A stretch of 64,000 nt of DNA from Candidatus Melainabacteria bacterium (GTDB lineage: Bacteria; Cyanobacteriota; Vampirovibrionia; Obscuribacterales; Obscuribacteraceae): positions 434,001 through 498,000 of the forward strand of contig JADJWK010000002.1 in the NCBI GenBank assembly GCA_016716405.1, read 5' to 3'. The notes beneath the pieces were generated by a model. The model was not told where the DNA came from and did no database searches. It saw nothing but the letters and a program-made list of their open reading frames with translations. A program made the translations under genes and the position numbers. Shown in pieces: positions 33,963 to 41,324 of this stretch. The first letter of the stretch is position 1; every line of letters begins with the position of its first letter.

Positions 33963-34854
33963 AGATCACTGCCTCGGCAAAACTACCAGGCTCCTCAAAA
34001 CTCGATTCTATCAAGTAGGCTTCTGCCGAAACAGGCTGGAAACTCCCATCATCAGGCATACACAGCCATACTGCCACAGTCGCGAAGAGTCCGATAACGG
34101 CGGCAGCCGCTGCCGCGACAACGGTGAAACGCGGTCTGGCTTGTTTCGGCTTGCCGGGCGCGGCAGCCGCCTTGGGCCGGAATGGAACCACTTGCATGCG
34201 ATTCTTGATCTGAGGCCAGAGGTCGAAGTCCTCGGGGATGTCCGGCTGGTAGTTCGTCCTGATGAAATCACCGACGCTTGTAAGCCCGTCGAAATCGGTT
34301 CGGCAGTTTATACAGTCCACCAGATGCTGGGTGATGGCTCGGTGGCGGGCGCCGGGCACTTCCTGATCTATATAAGGGGACAGCTCGCCGACGATGATCT
34401 CGCAGTCGGCGGTGAGCCTGATTCTGACGGACTCCCAGACATCGGTGTCGACATCCTCGGGCAGCTCCAGTCCCTTGGAGAGAAGCTGGTTGGTGCGATT
34501 CAGCAATTTAAACCGGTCCAGGCAGTCAGCACAATCGTTCAGATGCTGCTTGACCCCTTCCTGGGCTGCCGGGGGCAGCTCGCCGTCGAGATAGGCGGAG
34601 AGATCCTCTTTCATCACTTCGCAAATCGAGGCAATCTCATCCTTGACGGCATCCCAGAGGTCGGGCATGTCTGTCTCGTCCGGCTCGCTCTCGTCCTTGA
34701 GAAAGGCGCTCAGGCTCTTGAGGGTCTCGAAACGGGAGGCGCAGTCCTTGCACTCGGTGAGATGCCTCTCTAGGCCAGCTTTGTCCTCGCCCTTGAGCTC
34801 GTTGTCGAGCAGAGCGGATAAATCTTCCTGAAAATCGGCACAAGTCCTTACCAT
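33952..34854 (-). CDS. Anti-sigma factor with three zinc-finger domains
   Basis: 300 residues. Three zf-HC2/ZAS units each have a Cys, then HxxxCxxC 26 residues later: C5 with H31-C35-C38, C78 with H104-C108-C111, and C151 with H177-C181-C184. The period is exactly 73 residues. A Pro/Lys/Ala-rich linker leads to one transmembrane helix (about 244-265, TVVAAAAAAVIGLFATVAVW) and a ~35-residue extracytoplasmic tail. ZAS domains hold ECF sigma factors inactive at the membrane. Most members have one such domain. The gene starts within the sigma factor stop (TAATG). Confidence 0.88.
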   Translation of the reverse strand: MVRTCADFQEDLSALLDNELKGEDKAGLERHLTECKDCASRFETLKSLSAFLKDESEPDETDMPDLWDAVKDEIASICEVMKEDLSAYLDGELPPAAQEGVKQHLNDCADCLDRFKLLNRTNQLLSKGLELPEDVDTDVWESVRIRLTADCEIIVGELSPYIDQEVPGARHRAITQHLVDCINCRTDFDGLTSVGDFIRTNYQPDIPEDFDLWPQIKNRMQVVPFRPKAAAAPGKPKQARPRFTVVAAAAAAVIGLFATVAVWLCMPDDGSFQPVSAEAYLIESSFEEPGSFAEAVIYEQ

Positions 34855-35486
34855 TAGCCGGAAACCTCACTGGCTGATTCGGCGCTTTCACTTTCGAGGT
34901 AAGGTTTGAGCAACTCTTGCAATTTCGTCCGTGCACGGGCAATCCGCGACTTCACGGTACCCATTTCGGTTTTGGTGATTACTGCAATTTCCTCGTAGCT
35001 CAATCCCTCCACTTCTCTCAAGACGATGGCGGTCCGAAACTGTTCCGGCAATTTCAACATTGCTTGTCTGATTACTGTGGAAAGTTCTTGATTGAGCATA
35101 TTCTCATCCGGCACCTCCGACTCGTCGGGGATATCCCGGGTGCTGCCGCCGTCCGATTCCTCGTCGTCCAGGGAATCGTCCATGGAGACCGTGGGGAGCT
35201 TGCGGGGGCGTTTACGAAGCTCGTCGTAGAAGATATTGGTGACGATCTGAGTCAGCCAGGACCGGAATGAGTTCGGATTTCTCAGGTTGGTGATGGACTT
35301 CCAGACCCGGATGAAGACTTCCTGTGCCAGGTCCGAGGTGTCCTGCCAGTCCGGGGCGAGCTGGTACAAAAGGGCATAGACCGTCTTCTGGTGCCTCTTT
35401 ACTAGCTCTTCAAAAGCAGCCGGCTCGCGCTTCTGGCAGGCTATCACCAGGTCGCGGTCGCTTTTTTGAGAGTATGCCGTAGCCAT
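34854..35486 (-). CDS. ECF-family RNA polymerase sigma factor
   Basis: 210 residues. Region 2 spans about 22-95 (FEELVKRHQKTVYALLYQLA, DLAQEVFIRVWKSI, FRSWLTQIVTNIFYDELRKR). An acidic linker (about 100-130) follows, and region 4 at about 140-195 (LPEQFRTAIVLREVEGLSYE, EIAVITKTEMGTVKSRIARA). This is an ECF factor of the RpoE/SigW kind. It is followed, with 1-nt overlap, by the membrane anti-sigma factor that should restrain it. A TATAAA lies 8 nt before its ATG, so the transcript has almost no leader. No obvious ECF -35 (GGAAC-like) marks autoregulation. Confidence 0.93.
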   Translation of the reverse strand: MATAYSQKSDRDLVIACQKREPAAFEELVKRHQKTVYALLYQLAPDWQDTSDLAQEVFIRVWKSITNLRNPNSFRSWLTQIVTNIFYDELRKRPRKLPTVSMDDSLDDEESDGGSTRDIPDESEVPDENMLNQELSTVIRQAMLKLPEQFRTAIVLREVEGLSYEEIAVITKTEMGTVKSRIARARTKLQELLKPYLESESAESASEVSG

Positions 35487-35494
35487 GAAATACC

Positions 35495-35502
35495 TTTATA
35501 CT
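35495..35502. promoter_or_regulatory. Overlapping -10 elements, sigma gene and metK
   Basis: TATACT (35497-35502) points to metK and would give a leader of about 160 nt. TATAAA (35500-35495, minus strand) points to the sigma factor gene, whose ATG is 8 nt away. The two hexamers overlap, as in bidirectional promoters. Clear -35 boxes are not visible. Confidence 0.4.
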
Positions 35503-35591
35503 AGATGATTGGGCTTTTAACCTTGCTTCAGTTTAATTCACATGCGGATAGAAATGGTAGCATTGCCGACTGTTCAAAACTATCCTGGCAT

Positions 35592-35647
35592 GCCCGGTCT
35601 CGGTGAGCCTTCTAATTAAACCGGGCGGCAAGTAGTTATAGAAAGGC
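35592..35647 (+). promoter_or_regulatory. Pseudoknot-forming leader of metK
   Basis: GCCCGGT (35592-35598) pairs perfectly with ACCGGGC (35620-35626). Inside the 21-nt loop, GCCTT (35607-35611) can pair with AAGGC (35643-35647) downstream, giving an H-type pseudoknot. A T-run (35650-35654) and the ribosome site CGAGG follow, then the metK GTG. Compact pseudoknots are the architecture of SAM-II-type riboswitches, but the conserved SAM-II bases are not evident. A metK leader that senses SAM is a plausible inference only. Confidence 0.4.
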
Positions 35648-35668
35648 AGTTTTTCGAGGTAATTATCC

Positions 35669-36958
35669 GTGTCCAGCCGATATCTTTTTACATCCGAATC
35701 CGTTACTGAGGGACATCCGGACAAAGTCTGCGATCAGATCTCCGATGCAGTGCTTGATGCCATACTCAGCCAGGACGAGTCCGCCCGGGTTGCCTGCGAA
35801 TGTGCCGTATCCACTGGTCTGGTGTTGATGACCGGCGAAATCACCACCACCGCCAATGTCAACTACCAGGACATCGCCCGCAAGGTCATCGAAGATATCG
35901 GCTATGTAGATGATAAGGGCGGCGGTTTCGACGCTCATTCCTGCGCGGTCCTCACCGCCATCAACAAGCAGTCTCCGGACATCGCCGGGGGCGTGTTCTC
36001 GGCCCTCGAGACCCGGGGCAAGGAGAATGTCGACAAGACCGACCTCATCGGCGCCGGCGACCAGGGAATGATGTTCGGCTTCGCCTGCAACGAGACCCCC
36101 GAGATGATGCCCATGCCCATCTCGGTTGCCCACAGAATGGCCAGGCGGCTTTCCGAAGTTCGCCGGAACGGCACCTTAAAATATCTTCGTCCTGATGCGA
36201 AGACCCAGGTCACCATCGAATATGAAAACGACAAACCTGTTCGGGTGGACTCGATTCTCATCTCCACCCAGCATGACCCCGAGATCGATGGCGAGACCGA
36301 CAATGACAAGATCCAGGAGCGGATTGCCGCCGATCTCAAAGCCTATGTGGTTATGCCTGTGTTCCAGGATCTCTCCATCGCTCCGGACAAAGACACCCGT
36401 TATCTCTTCAATCCCTCGGGACGCTTCGTGGTGGGCGGTCCCCACGGCGACGCCGGTCTCACCGGACGCAAGATCATCGTCGATACCTATGGCGGTTATT
36501 CCCGTCATGGCGGCGGCGCTTTCTCCGGCAAGGACCCGACAAAAGTCGACCGCTCCGCCGCTTATGCCACCCGCTATGTCGCCAAGAACATCGTCGGCGC
36601 CGGCCTCGCCGATCGCTGCGAAGTCCAGATTGCTTATGCCATCGGAGTTGCCAGACCGGTGTCTATCCATGTGACCACTTTCGGCACAGGCAAGATCAGC
36701 GACGAGGCGATCACCGAGCTGGTCAAGACCCAGTTCGACCTTCGCCCCGCCGCGATTATCGAGACCTTCCAGCTTCGCCAGCTCCCCGGTCGGGCAAAGG
36801 ACCACCGTTTCTACAGGAACGTGGCTGCTTACGGACATTTCGGCCGTCCGGATCTGGAGCTCCCCTGGGAAAAACTGGATCGGGTAGCGGACCTAAAAAA
36901 GTCTCTGGCTCAGGTTCCGTCAGTGCCTGAGCCTAATAGAGTTCAGGTTTGCGACTGA
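35669..36958 (+). CDS. metK: S-adenosylmethionine synthetase
   Basis: 429 residues from a GTG with CGAGG upstream. MetK signatures are intact: ESVTEGHPDKVCDQISDAVL near the N-terminus, the hexapeptide GAGDQG in LIGAGDQGMMFGFACNET, and the P-loop-like GGGAFSGKDPTKVDRSAAY. The enzyme makes SAM from methionine and ATP, with triphosphate cleavage. It is longer than E. coli MetK (384 residues), with a C-terminal extension ending PNRVQVCD. The structured leader upstream may regulate it. Confidence 0.96.
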   Translation: MSSRYLFTSESVTEGHPDKVCDQISDAVLDAILSQDESARVACECAVSTGLVLMTGEITTTANVNYQDIARKVIEDIGYVDDKGGGFDAHSCAVLTAINKQSPDIAGGVFSALETRGKENVDKTDLIGAGDQGMMFGFACNETPEMMPMPISVAHRMARRLSEVRRNGTLKYLRPDAKTQVTIEYENDKPVRVDSILISTQHDPEIDGETDNDKIQERIAADLKAYVVMPVFQDLSIAPDKDTRYLFNPSGRFVVGGPHGDAGLTGRKIIVDTYGGYSRHGGGAFSGKDPTKVDRSAAYATRYVAKNIVGAGLADRCEVQIAYAIGVARPVSIHVTTFGTGKISDEAITELVKTQFDLRPAAIIETFQLRQLPGRAKDHRFYRNVAAYGHFGRPDLELPWEKLDRVADLKKSLAQVPSVPEPNRVQVCD

Positions 36959-36966
36959 AATTTGGT

Positions 36967-36972
36967 TATAAT
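36967..36972 (+). promoter_or_regulatory. Candidate -10 of the FHA-cyclase gene
   Basis: A perfect TATAAT lies 29 nt before the ATG at 37002 and 8 nt after the metK stop. No good -35 is seen. It suggests the cyclase gene has its own start site in addition to any read-through from metK. Confidence 0.4.
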
Positions 36973-37001
36973 AGGTAACTGGTCCCGCGAGTTGGTAACA
37001 A

Positions 37002-37979
37002 ATGATCTCCGGCACTATCAAGGTGAACCCTGACTCGCCGGAAGCGTATTCCGTGGAGTTGGCAGAAGGCGAGACTTTGCAGATAGGGCGAAAGCCCTCG
37101 CCGGGCGGCATCAAGAAGTTGATCCTGCCTTATCCTGAGGTTTCCGGGCAACACGCCGAAATCCGCTGCAAGCCCGAAGGTTGGACCATCGTTGATTCCG
37201 GAAGTACCAATGGCACTTCCATAAACGGCACCCGCTGCACTCCCGGTCGCGAGTACAGTCTCAGAAATGGCGACAAAGTGCGGATCGCCCAGTACGAGAT
37301 CTTCGTTTTTCCGCCCGAGACCGAACTCGAGCTCGGTGATGATCTTGCCGACGACGATACCCAGGATCGCACCCAGCTTTCGATCAAGTTCATGAATGCC
37401 ACTATCCTGGTGGGAGACATCCGCAGCTTCACGAGGTTGATGGAGCGTTACCGGTCTGAGCCCGAGCGGGTGATGCACGTGGCTCAGCGGGTCTTCGATG
37501 CCCTCAATGTCGAGATCAACAAGAATTTCGGTCTGCTCGAGAAGATCGCCGGCGATGCCATCATGGCTTACTGGTCCGGGGACAACACCAAGGAAGGCTC
37601 CCGGCTGCCTGCCTATCAGGCCTGCCTGACGGCTCTCAAGCTTGCCGATCTCACTGCCAAGCTGGCCGCTGACAGGTCTTACTGGCCTTTCGAGGAACAT
37701 CCTCTTTTTATCGACATCGCTCTGGCTACCGGTCCGGTGGCCGCCGGCGCCCTCGGTCAGGGCTCGGCCAATCCCAGCGTGCTGGGCGATACAGCCAATC
37801 TGGTTTTTCGGCTGGAGAAGCTGATCGGCGAGGATACTCCCGGTGATGTCATCGTCGATGGTGTCACCTTCGGTCTCGCCAACGACCGCTGCGATTTCAA
37901 GTTTCTGGGCTCCTACGAGATCAAGGGCAAGAGCAAGCCTGTCGACGTCTACAGGCTGTGCGGCATCAAGGGAAGCTAG
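37002..37979 (+). CDS. FHA domain fused to class III nucleotide cyclase
   Basis: 325 residues. The FHA domain (about 18-105) keeps the phosphothreonine-binding residues: R30 in LQIGRKP, S49 and H51 in EVSGQHAEI, and N70 in STNGTSING. The class III cyclase domain (about 130-320) has both metal Asps, D139 (ILVGDIRSFT) and D185 (KIAGDAIMAYW), and the transition-state Asn/Arg in TANLVFRLEKL. The enzyme should therefore be active and make cAMP or cGMP, with FHA docking to a phosphorylated partner. A Ser/Thr kinase-like protein is encoded at 15949-17400, but no link is shown. Confidence 0.9.
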   Translation: MISGTIKVNPDSPEAYSVELAEGETLQIGRKPSPGGIKKLILPYPEVSGQHAEIRCKPEGWTIVDSGSTNGTSINGTRCTPGREYSLRNGDKVRIAQYEIFVFPPETELELGDDLADDDTQDRTQLSIKFMNATILVGDIRSFTRLMERYRSEPERVMHVAQRVFDALNVEINKNFGLLEKIAGDAIMAYWSGDNTKEGSRLPAYQACLTALKLADLTAKLAADRSYWPFEEHPLFIDIALATGPVAAGALGQGSANPSVLGDTANLVFRLEKLIGEDTPGDVIVDGVTFGLANDRCDFKFLGSYEIKGKSKPVDVYRLCGIKGS

Positions 37980-37983
37980 TCAG

Positions 37984-39561
37984 TTGCCTGAGTATTCTGA
38001 GCTCGATAAGTCGGTCGGCAGGCTCATTGCCGGAAGACTTCCCGGTCTCGAGCTCGAGGCGGAGCACCGGCAGGCTCTCGCTGATGGTATCCTCGGCGGT
38101 ATCACCCTCTTTGCCGAGAACTGCTCCGACCTCGAGCAGCTGGCCTCTCTCACCGCCGATATCGTCGAGACCTCTTCCCACGCGCCGGTGCTCACCGTCG
38201 ACCAGGAAGGTGGTGCCGTGCAGCGTTTCGCCGGGGTGCTGACACCGCTTCCCTCGCCCATGGCTCTGGCCGCCACAGGCTCCCCGGAGACTCTTGCGGC
38301 GGTCACCAGAATCAGCGCCGAGCAGCTCAAGCTCCTGGGATTCAACTGTCTTCTCGCTCCTGTGCTCGATGTAATCAGCAACCCGAGTAATCCGATCGTA
38401 TGCACGCGCTCTTTCGGGACAGTGCACCAGCTCTGCCGGAACCTCGGCGAGATCGTCGCCAGGACCATCAGCGAAGTCGGCCTGGTGCCGGTGGGCAAGC
38501 ATTTCCCCGGCCATGGCGCCACCCGTGAAGACTCGCATGAAGATCTGGCGGTCAGCAAGGTCGATCTCGAGAGGCTCTGGGGTGTCGATCTGGCCCCTTT
38601 CAAAGATTGCCTGCCCGTTCTTCCGGCGGTGCTCACCGGGCATATCTGGGTCCAGGCTGTCGATGAGGAGCCGCTTCCCGCCAGTCTCTCGAAAAGAGTC
38701 ACCACATCCATTCTCAGGGAGTATCTCGGATTCGACGGTATCATCATGACCGACGATCTGACCATGAAAGGAATCACCGGTCACTACGGCATGGGCGAGG
38801 CGGCTGTGATGGCCATCGAGGCCGGTGCCGATCTGCTTCTCGTGTGCGGCACCTACGAAGAGTCCGAGGAAGCTCGCCGGGCGATTGTAGAGGCGGTCAG
38901 GTCCGGTCGCCTGAGCGAGGCGCGCATCGCCGCCTCTCTCAAGCGCTTGAAGCACAGGTTCGGACGGCGCCCCCAGGCGACCTCGCCTTCTAAGAACAAA
39001 GGTCGATTCGCCAGGCTGAAGAAGCATATCGAAGTGTCCCGGGCCATCTCCGAAGAGGCATCGCTCCAAGCAATAACGGCGACCCGGGGAAGCGCTCGTC
39101 AGCTTACCGGCGGTCCCTGGAAAGTGATTGTCCCCAGCCATCCGCGTTACAGTCTCGATCTCGCCCGCCATCTTAATGAGCGCCTGGAGATGCCGGTCGA
39201 GGAGATTCGTTACAGCCTCGAGCCCACTTTCGAGGAGGCAGAGGAGATTGCCCGGTCCTGTCGGGACTCTAACTGCCTTTTCGTGACTTTCCGCTGCCTG
39301 ATCAATCGCGAGCAGATGCGGGTGGGCCAGATGGTGGCGGATGCCTGCAAGGGCGAAAAGATCGCCGTTACAACCGACACGCCCTTCGATCTCGACGGTC
39401 TTCCCGACTGGCCTACTGTGATCGCTTCGTTCGATCCAAGCGATCAGGCTATGATAGCTCTAGCACGTGTTCTCTCCGGGGAGCTTCGCGCTCGCCATTC
39501 CACCTATATGCAGTTCCTCTACGAGGGGCTCAAAAGGCTGAGAGAGCAATCTTTGAAATGA
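37984..39561 (+). CDS. nagZ: Beta-N-acetylhexosaminidase (GH3)
   Basis: 525 residues from a TTG 5 nt past the cyclase stop, with GGGAA upstream. The GH3 catalytic domain (about 5-330) has the NagZ signature KHFPGHGATREDSHEDL, which carries the His of the His/Asp dyad, and the nucleophile Asp in IIMTDDLTMKGI. A second alpha/beta domain (about 360-520) follows, as in Bacillus-type two-domain NagZ. The enzyme removes N-acetylglucosamine from cell-wall muropeptides. No signal peptide is seen, so it acts in the cytosol in wall recycling. Its stop overlaps the start of a small membrane protein (ATGA). Confidence 0.92.
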   Translation: MPEYSELDKSVGRLIAGRLPGLELEAEHRQALADGILGGITLFAENCSDLEQLASLTADIVETSSHAPVLTVDQEGGAVQRFAGVLTPLPSPMALAATGSPETLAAVTRISAEQLKLLGFNCLLAPVLDVISNPSNPIVCTRSFGTVHQLCRNLGEIVARTISEVGLVPVGKHFPGHGATREDSHEDLAVSKVDLERLWGVDLAPFKDCLPVLPAVLTGHIWVQAVDEEPLPASLSKRVTTSILREYLGFDGIIMTDDLTMKGITGHYGMGEAAVMAIEAGADLLLVCGTYEESEEARRAIVEAVRSGRLSEARIAASLKRLKHRFGRRPQATSPSKNKGRFARLKKHIEVSRAISEEASLQAITATRGSARQLTGGPWKVIVPSHPRYSLDLARHLNERLEMPVEEIRYSLEPTFEEAEEIARSCRDSNCLFVTFRCLINREQMRVGQMVADACKGEKIAVTTDTPFDLDGLPDWPTVIASFDPSDQAMIALARVLSGELRARHSTYMQFLYEGLKRLREQSLK

Positions 39562-39719
39562 CCGAGAGCAATGAGAAAAATTCCCGGGTAATGGCCTATC
39601 TCAAAAAGGTTGGCAAGCTCATGATCTTGTTCGTGATCCTGGGCTGCGTGCTGCTCACTTTTGCGGTCTGGCTGGTCTCCAGCGTCATTTCGCGGAATCT
39701 TGCCCAGTACGGACTGTAA
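39558..39719 (+). CDS. 53-residue membrane protein
   Basis: A short gene whose ATG overlaps the nagZ stop by 4 nt (ATGA), which implies translational coupling. It has a polar, basic N-terminus (MTESNEKNSRVMAYLKKVGK), one strong transmembrane helix (LMILFVILGCVLLTFAVWLV), and a short tail SSVISRNLAQYGL. The overlap arrangement and amphipathic layout support it as real. The last 35 nt overlap the convergent heme oxygenase gene. No family recognised. Confidence 0.7.
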   Translation: MTESNEKNSRVMAYLKKVGKLMILFVILGCVLLTFAVWLVSSVISRNLAQYGL

Positions 39720-40356
39720 TGAGCTCGTTGCCGATCTGGAAGAAGGCGGCGAAGGTTCGTTTTGCCGCCTCGACAATGGCGGACTCCTCCGTCTCGTCAA
39801 AGCCAGCCTCGTTCATGGTGGCTTTGAAATCCAGCCAGTATCTCATCTGGTTTTCCTGATAGCGATCGAAATAGCTGGCGCCCCGGCGGGTGCTCAGACC
39901 GAGACCGTCTCTCAATTTGCCGGCCATATACTTGGCGCCATGGGTGCTGCCTTCAAGCACATAGAGAATGCCCAGAAGGGCGCAGGGCTGACTGTCCCGC
40001 GACTGCTCCATGTCGGCGATGAGCCTTGCCGCTCCCGGGACCGCTTCGGATCGCTCGGCATCGATGTCGAAATGAGCTAGATCGCTCTGGAGATTCTCCA
40101 GATCCAGATGCCGCTTCTTCAAGACACTCTTGATCTTTTCGGAAGCAGGGGTATTTACCAGGCTGGCCTGCTCCAGATTGGCGGCAAGATGCTTGTGAAG
40201 CAGATAGAGCTGGCTCAAATAAGCTGTATATGCCGGTCTCTCGATTCTCCCAGAGCCCAGAAGCTTCTGGAACTCATGGGCTTCGGTGGCATCATGGAGG
40301 GATCTGGTGCCTTCTTTGAGAGTCTCCATTATGGTCTTGTCTTGGCTGTTATTCAT
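39685..40356 (-). CDS. Heme oxygenase (biliverdin-producing type)
   Basis: 223 residues from the ATG at 40356, which has a strong AGGAAGGAAAG ribosome site. The heme oxygenase fold is shown by the proximal-His segment TRSLHDATEAHEF and the distal helix LLGILYVLEGSTHGAKYMAG, where the Gly-rich kink contacts heme. The enzyme opens heme to biliverdin, CO and iron. The ATG shares one base with the Sua5 stop (TAATG). The long open frame upstream is the Sua5 gene in another frame and is not part of it. No bilin reductase or phytochrome is nearby, so iron recycling is the likely use. Confidence 0.88.
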   Translation of the reverse strand: MNNSQDKTIMETLKEGTRSLHDATEAHEFQKLLGSGRIERPAYTAYLSQLYLLHKHLAANLEQASLVNTPASEKIKSVLKKRHLDLENLQSDLAHFDIDAERSEAVPGAARLIADMEQSRDSQPCALLGILYVLEGSTHGAKYMAGKLRDGLGLSTRRGASYFDRYQENQMRYWLDFKATMNEAGFDETEESAIVEAAKRTFAAFFQIGNELITVRTGQDSAK

Positions 40357-41324
40357 TATCTTTCCTTCCTGAAAGCAGCTCTCATCAGCCTGTCTCGGAC
40401 GCCGTCCCAGTCCGGATCCGCCGGCGGCGACTCGACCACGATCCAGTCCGGGGCCGTTGTGTCCAGGGAGCGCAGGCTGGCATAGAGATCCTTGCCGTAA
40501 TGCTCGCGATTCTTTTCGGCCACTATCCATGACGATGCGAAAGTCCCGGGGGGCTGGCGAAAGGACAGGACCGCCGCGGTCTTGTTCTGAGAGGCGAGCT
40601 CGCCAAGAAAGCGGTCCAGATCGCCTTCCTGGACTATGACCAGGGGACGGCTCGGAGCATAGTGGCTTTTCATCGAGCCAGGGGCTCTCGGAGTCCCGAC
40701 TCCGGTTTTTGCCGAATCGAGAGCGAGAGCGTCTTTTATGGCTGCCTCGGTAATCTGTCCGGGTCGAAGAATCCGCCAGCTCTCTCCGGTGAGGTCGACG
40801 ATGGTGGACTCGATTCCGACCCGGCAGGGACCGCCATCCAGGACATAGCTCACCTCGTCCCCGAACTCGGCGGCCACATCCTCGGCTCGTGTGGGGCTGA
40901 GGCGGCCGAACTTGTTTGCCGAGGGGGCGGCGATCCCGCAAGAAGCAGCTTTTTCAATGAGCTCGAGAGCCAGAGGATGACCGGGAATTCGCAAGCCCAC
41001 GGTATCCTGACCGCCGGTCACCTGATCGAGAACGCCTTCCTTGCGCCGGAGGACAAGAGTAAGGGGTCCAGGCCAGAATGATTCGGCCAGGACGAAAGCT
41101 GAGTCGGGGATTGCCACGGCCCACTTCGAAAGCAGGCTGACATCGTGAATATGAACGATCACCGGATGGTCGGCCGGTCTTCCCTTGGCTCTATAGAGCC
41201 TGACCAGGGCATCAGGGCTGGTGGCGTCGGCACCAAGCCCGTAGACCGTCTCCGTGGGAAATGCCACCAGCTCTCCCCTGTTGATGAGATCGGCGGCGAG
41301 CTCGATATCTTTGCCGATGCTCAT
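40356..41324 (-). CDS. tsaC: Threonylcarbamoyl-AMP synthase, long Sua5 form
   Basis: 322 residues from the ATG at 41324, which overlaps the miaB stop (ATGA). The YrdC/Sua5 domain (about 1-205) has LVAFPTETVYGLGADA, KGRPADHPVIVHI, FWPGPLTLVL and the C-terminal SANKFGRLSPT. The linker PGSMKSHYAPSRPL leads to the Sua5 domain (about 225-322). The enzyme makes threonylcarbamoyl-adenylate for tRNA t6A37. A longer start inside the 12-bp repeat (GIERGIERGIE) is possible but less likely. It neighbours miaB, another position-37 tRNA modifier. Confidence 0.93.
   Translation of the reverse strand: MSIGKDIELAADLINRGELVAFPTETVYGLGADATSPDALVRLYRAKGRPADHPVIVHIHDVSLLSKWAVAIPDSAFVLAESFWPGPLTLVLRRKEGVLDQVTGGQDTVGLRIPGHPLALELIEKAASCGIAAPSANKFGRLSPTRAEDVAAEFGDEVSYVLDGGPCRVGIESTIVDLTGESWRILRPGQITEAAIKDALALDSAKTGVGTPRAPGSMKSHYAPSRPLVIVQEGDLDRFLGELASQNKTAAVLSFRQPPGTFASSWIVAEKNREHYGKDLYASLRSLDTTAPDWIVVESPPADPDWDGVRDRLMRAAFRKER

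Noticed and set aside
35533..35724. 63-residue minus-strand frame at the metK start
   Set aside because: It overlaps the metK coding sequence and the structured leader, and has no ribosome site.
40357..40941. N-terminal extension of the heme oxygenase frame
   Set aside because: It is an out-of-frame reading of the Sua5 gene; the ATG at 40356 has a strong ribosome site and starts the family domain.
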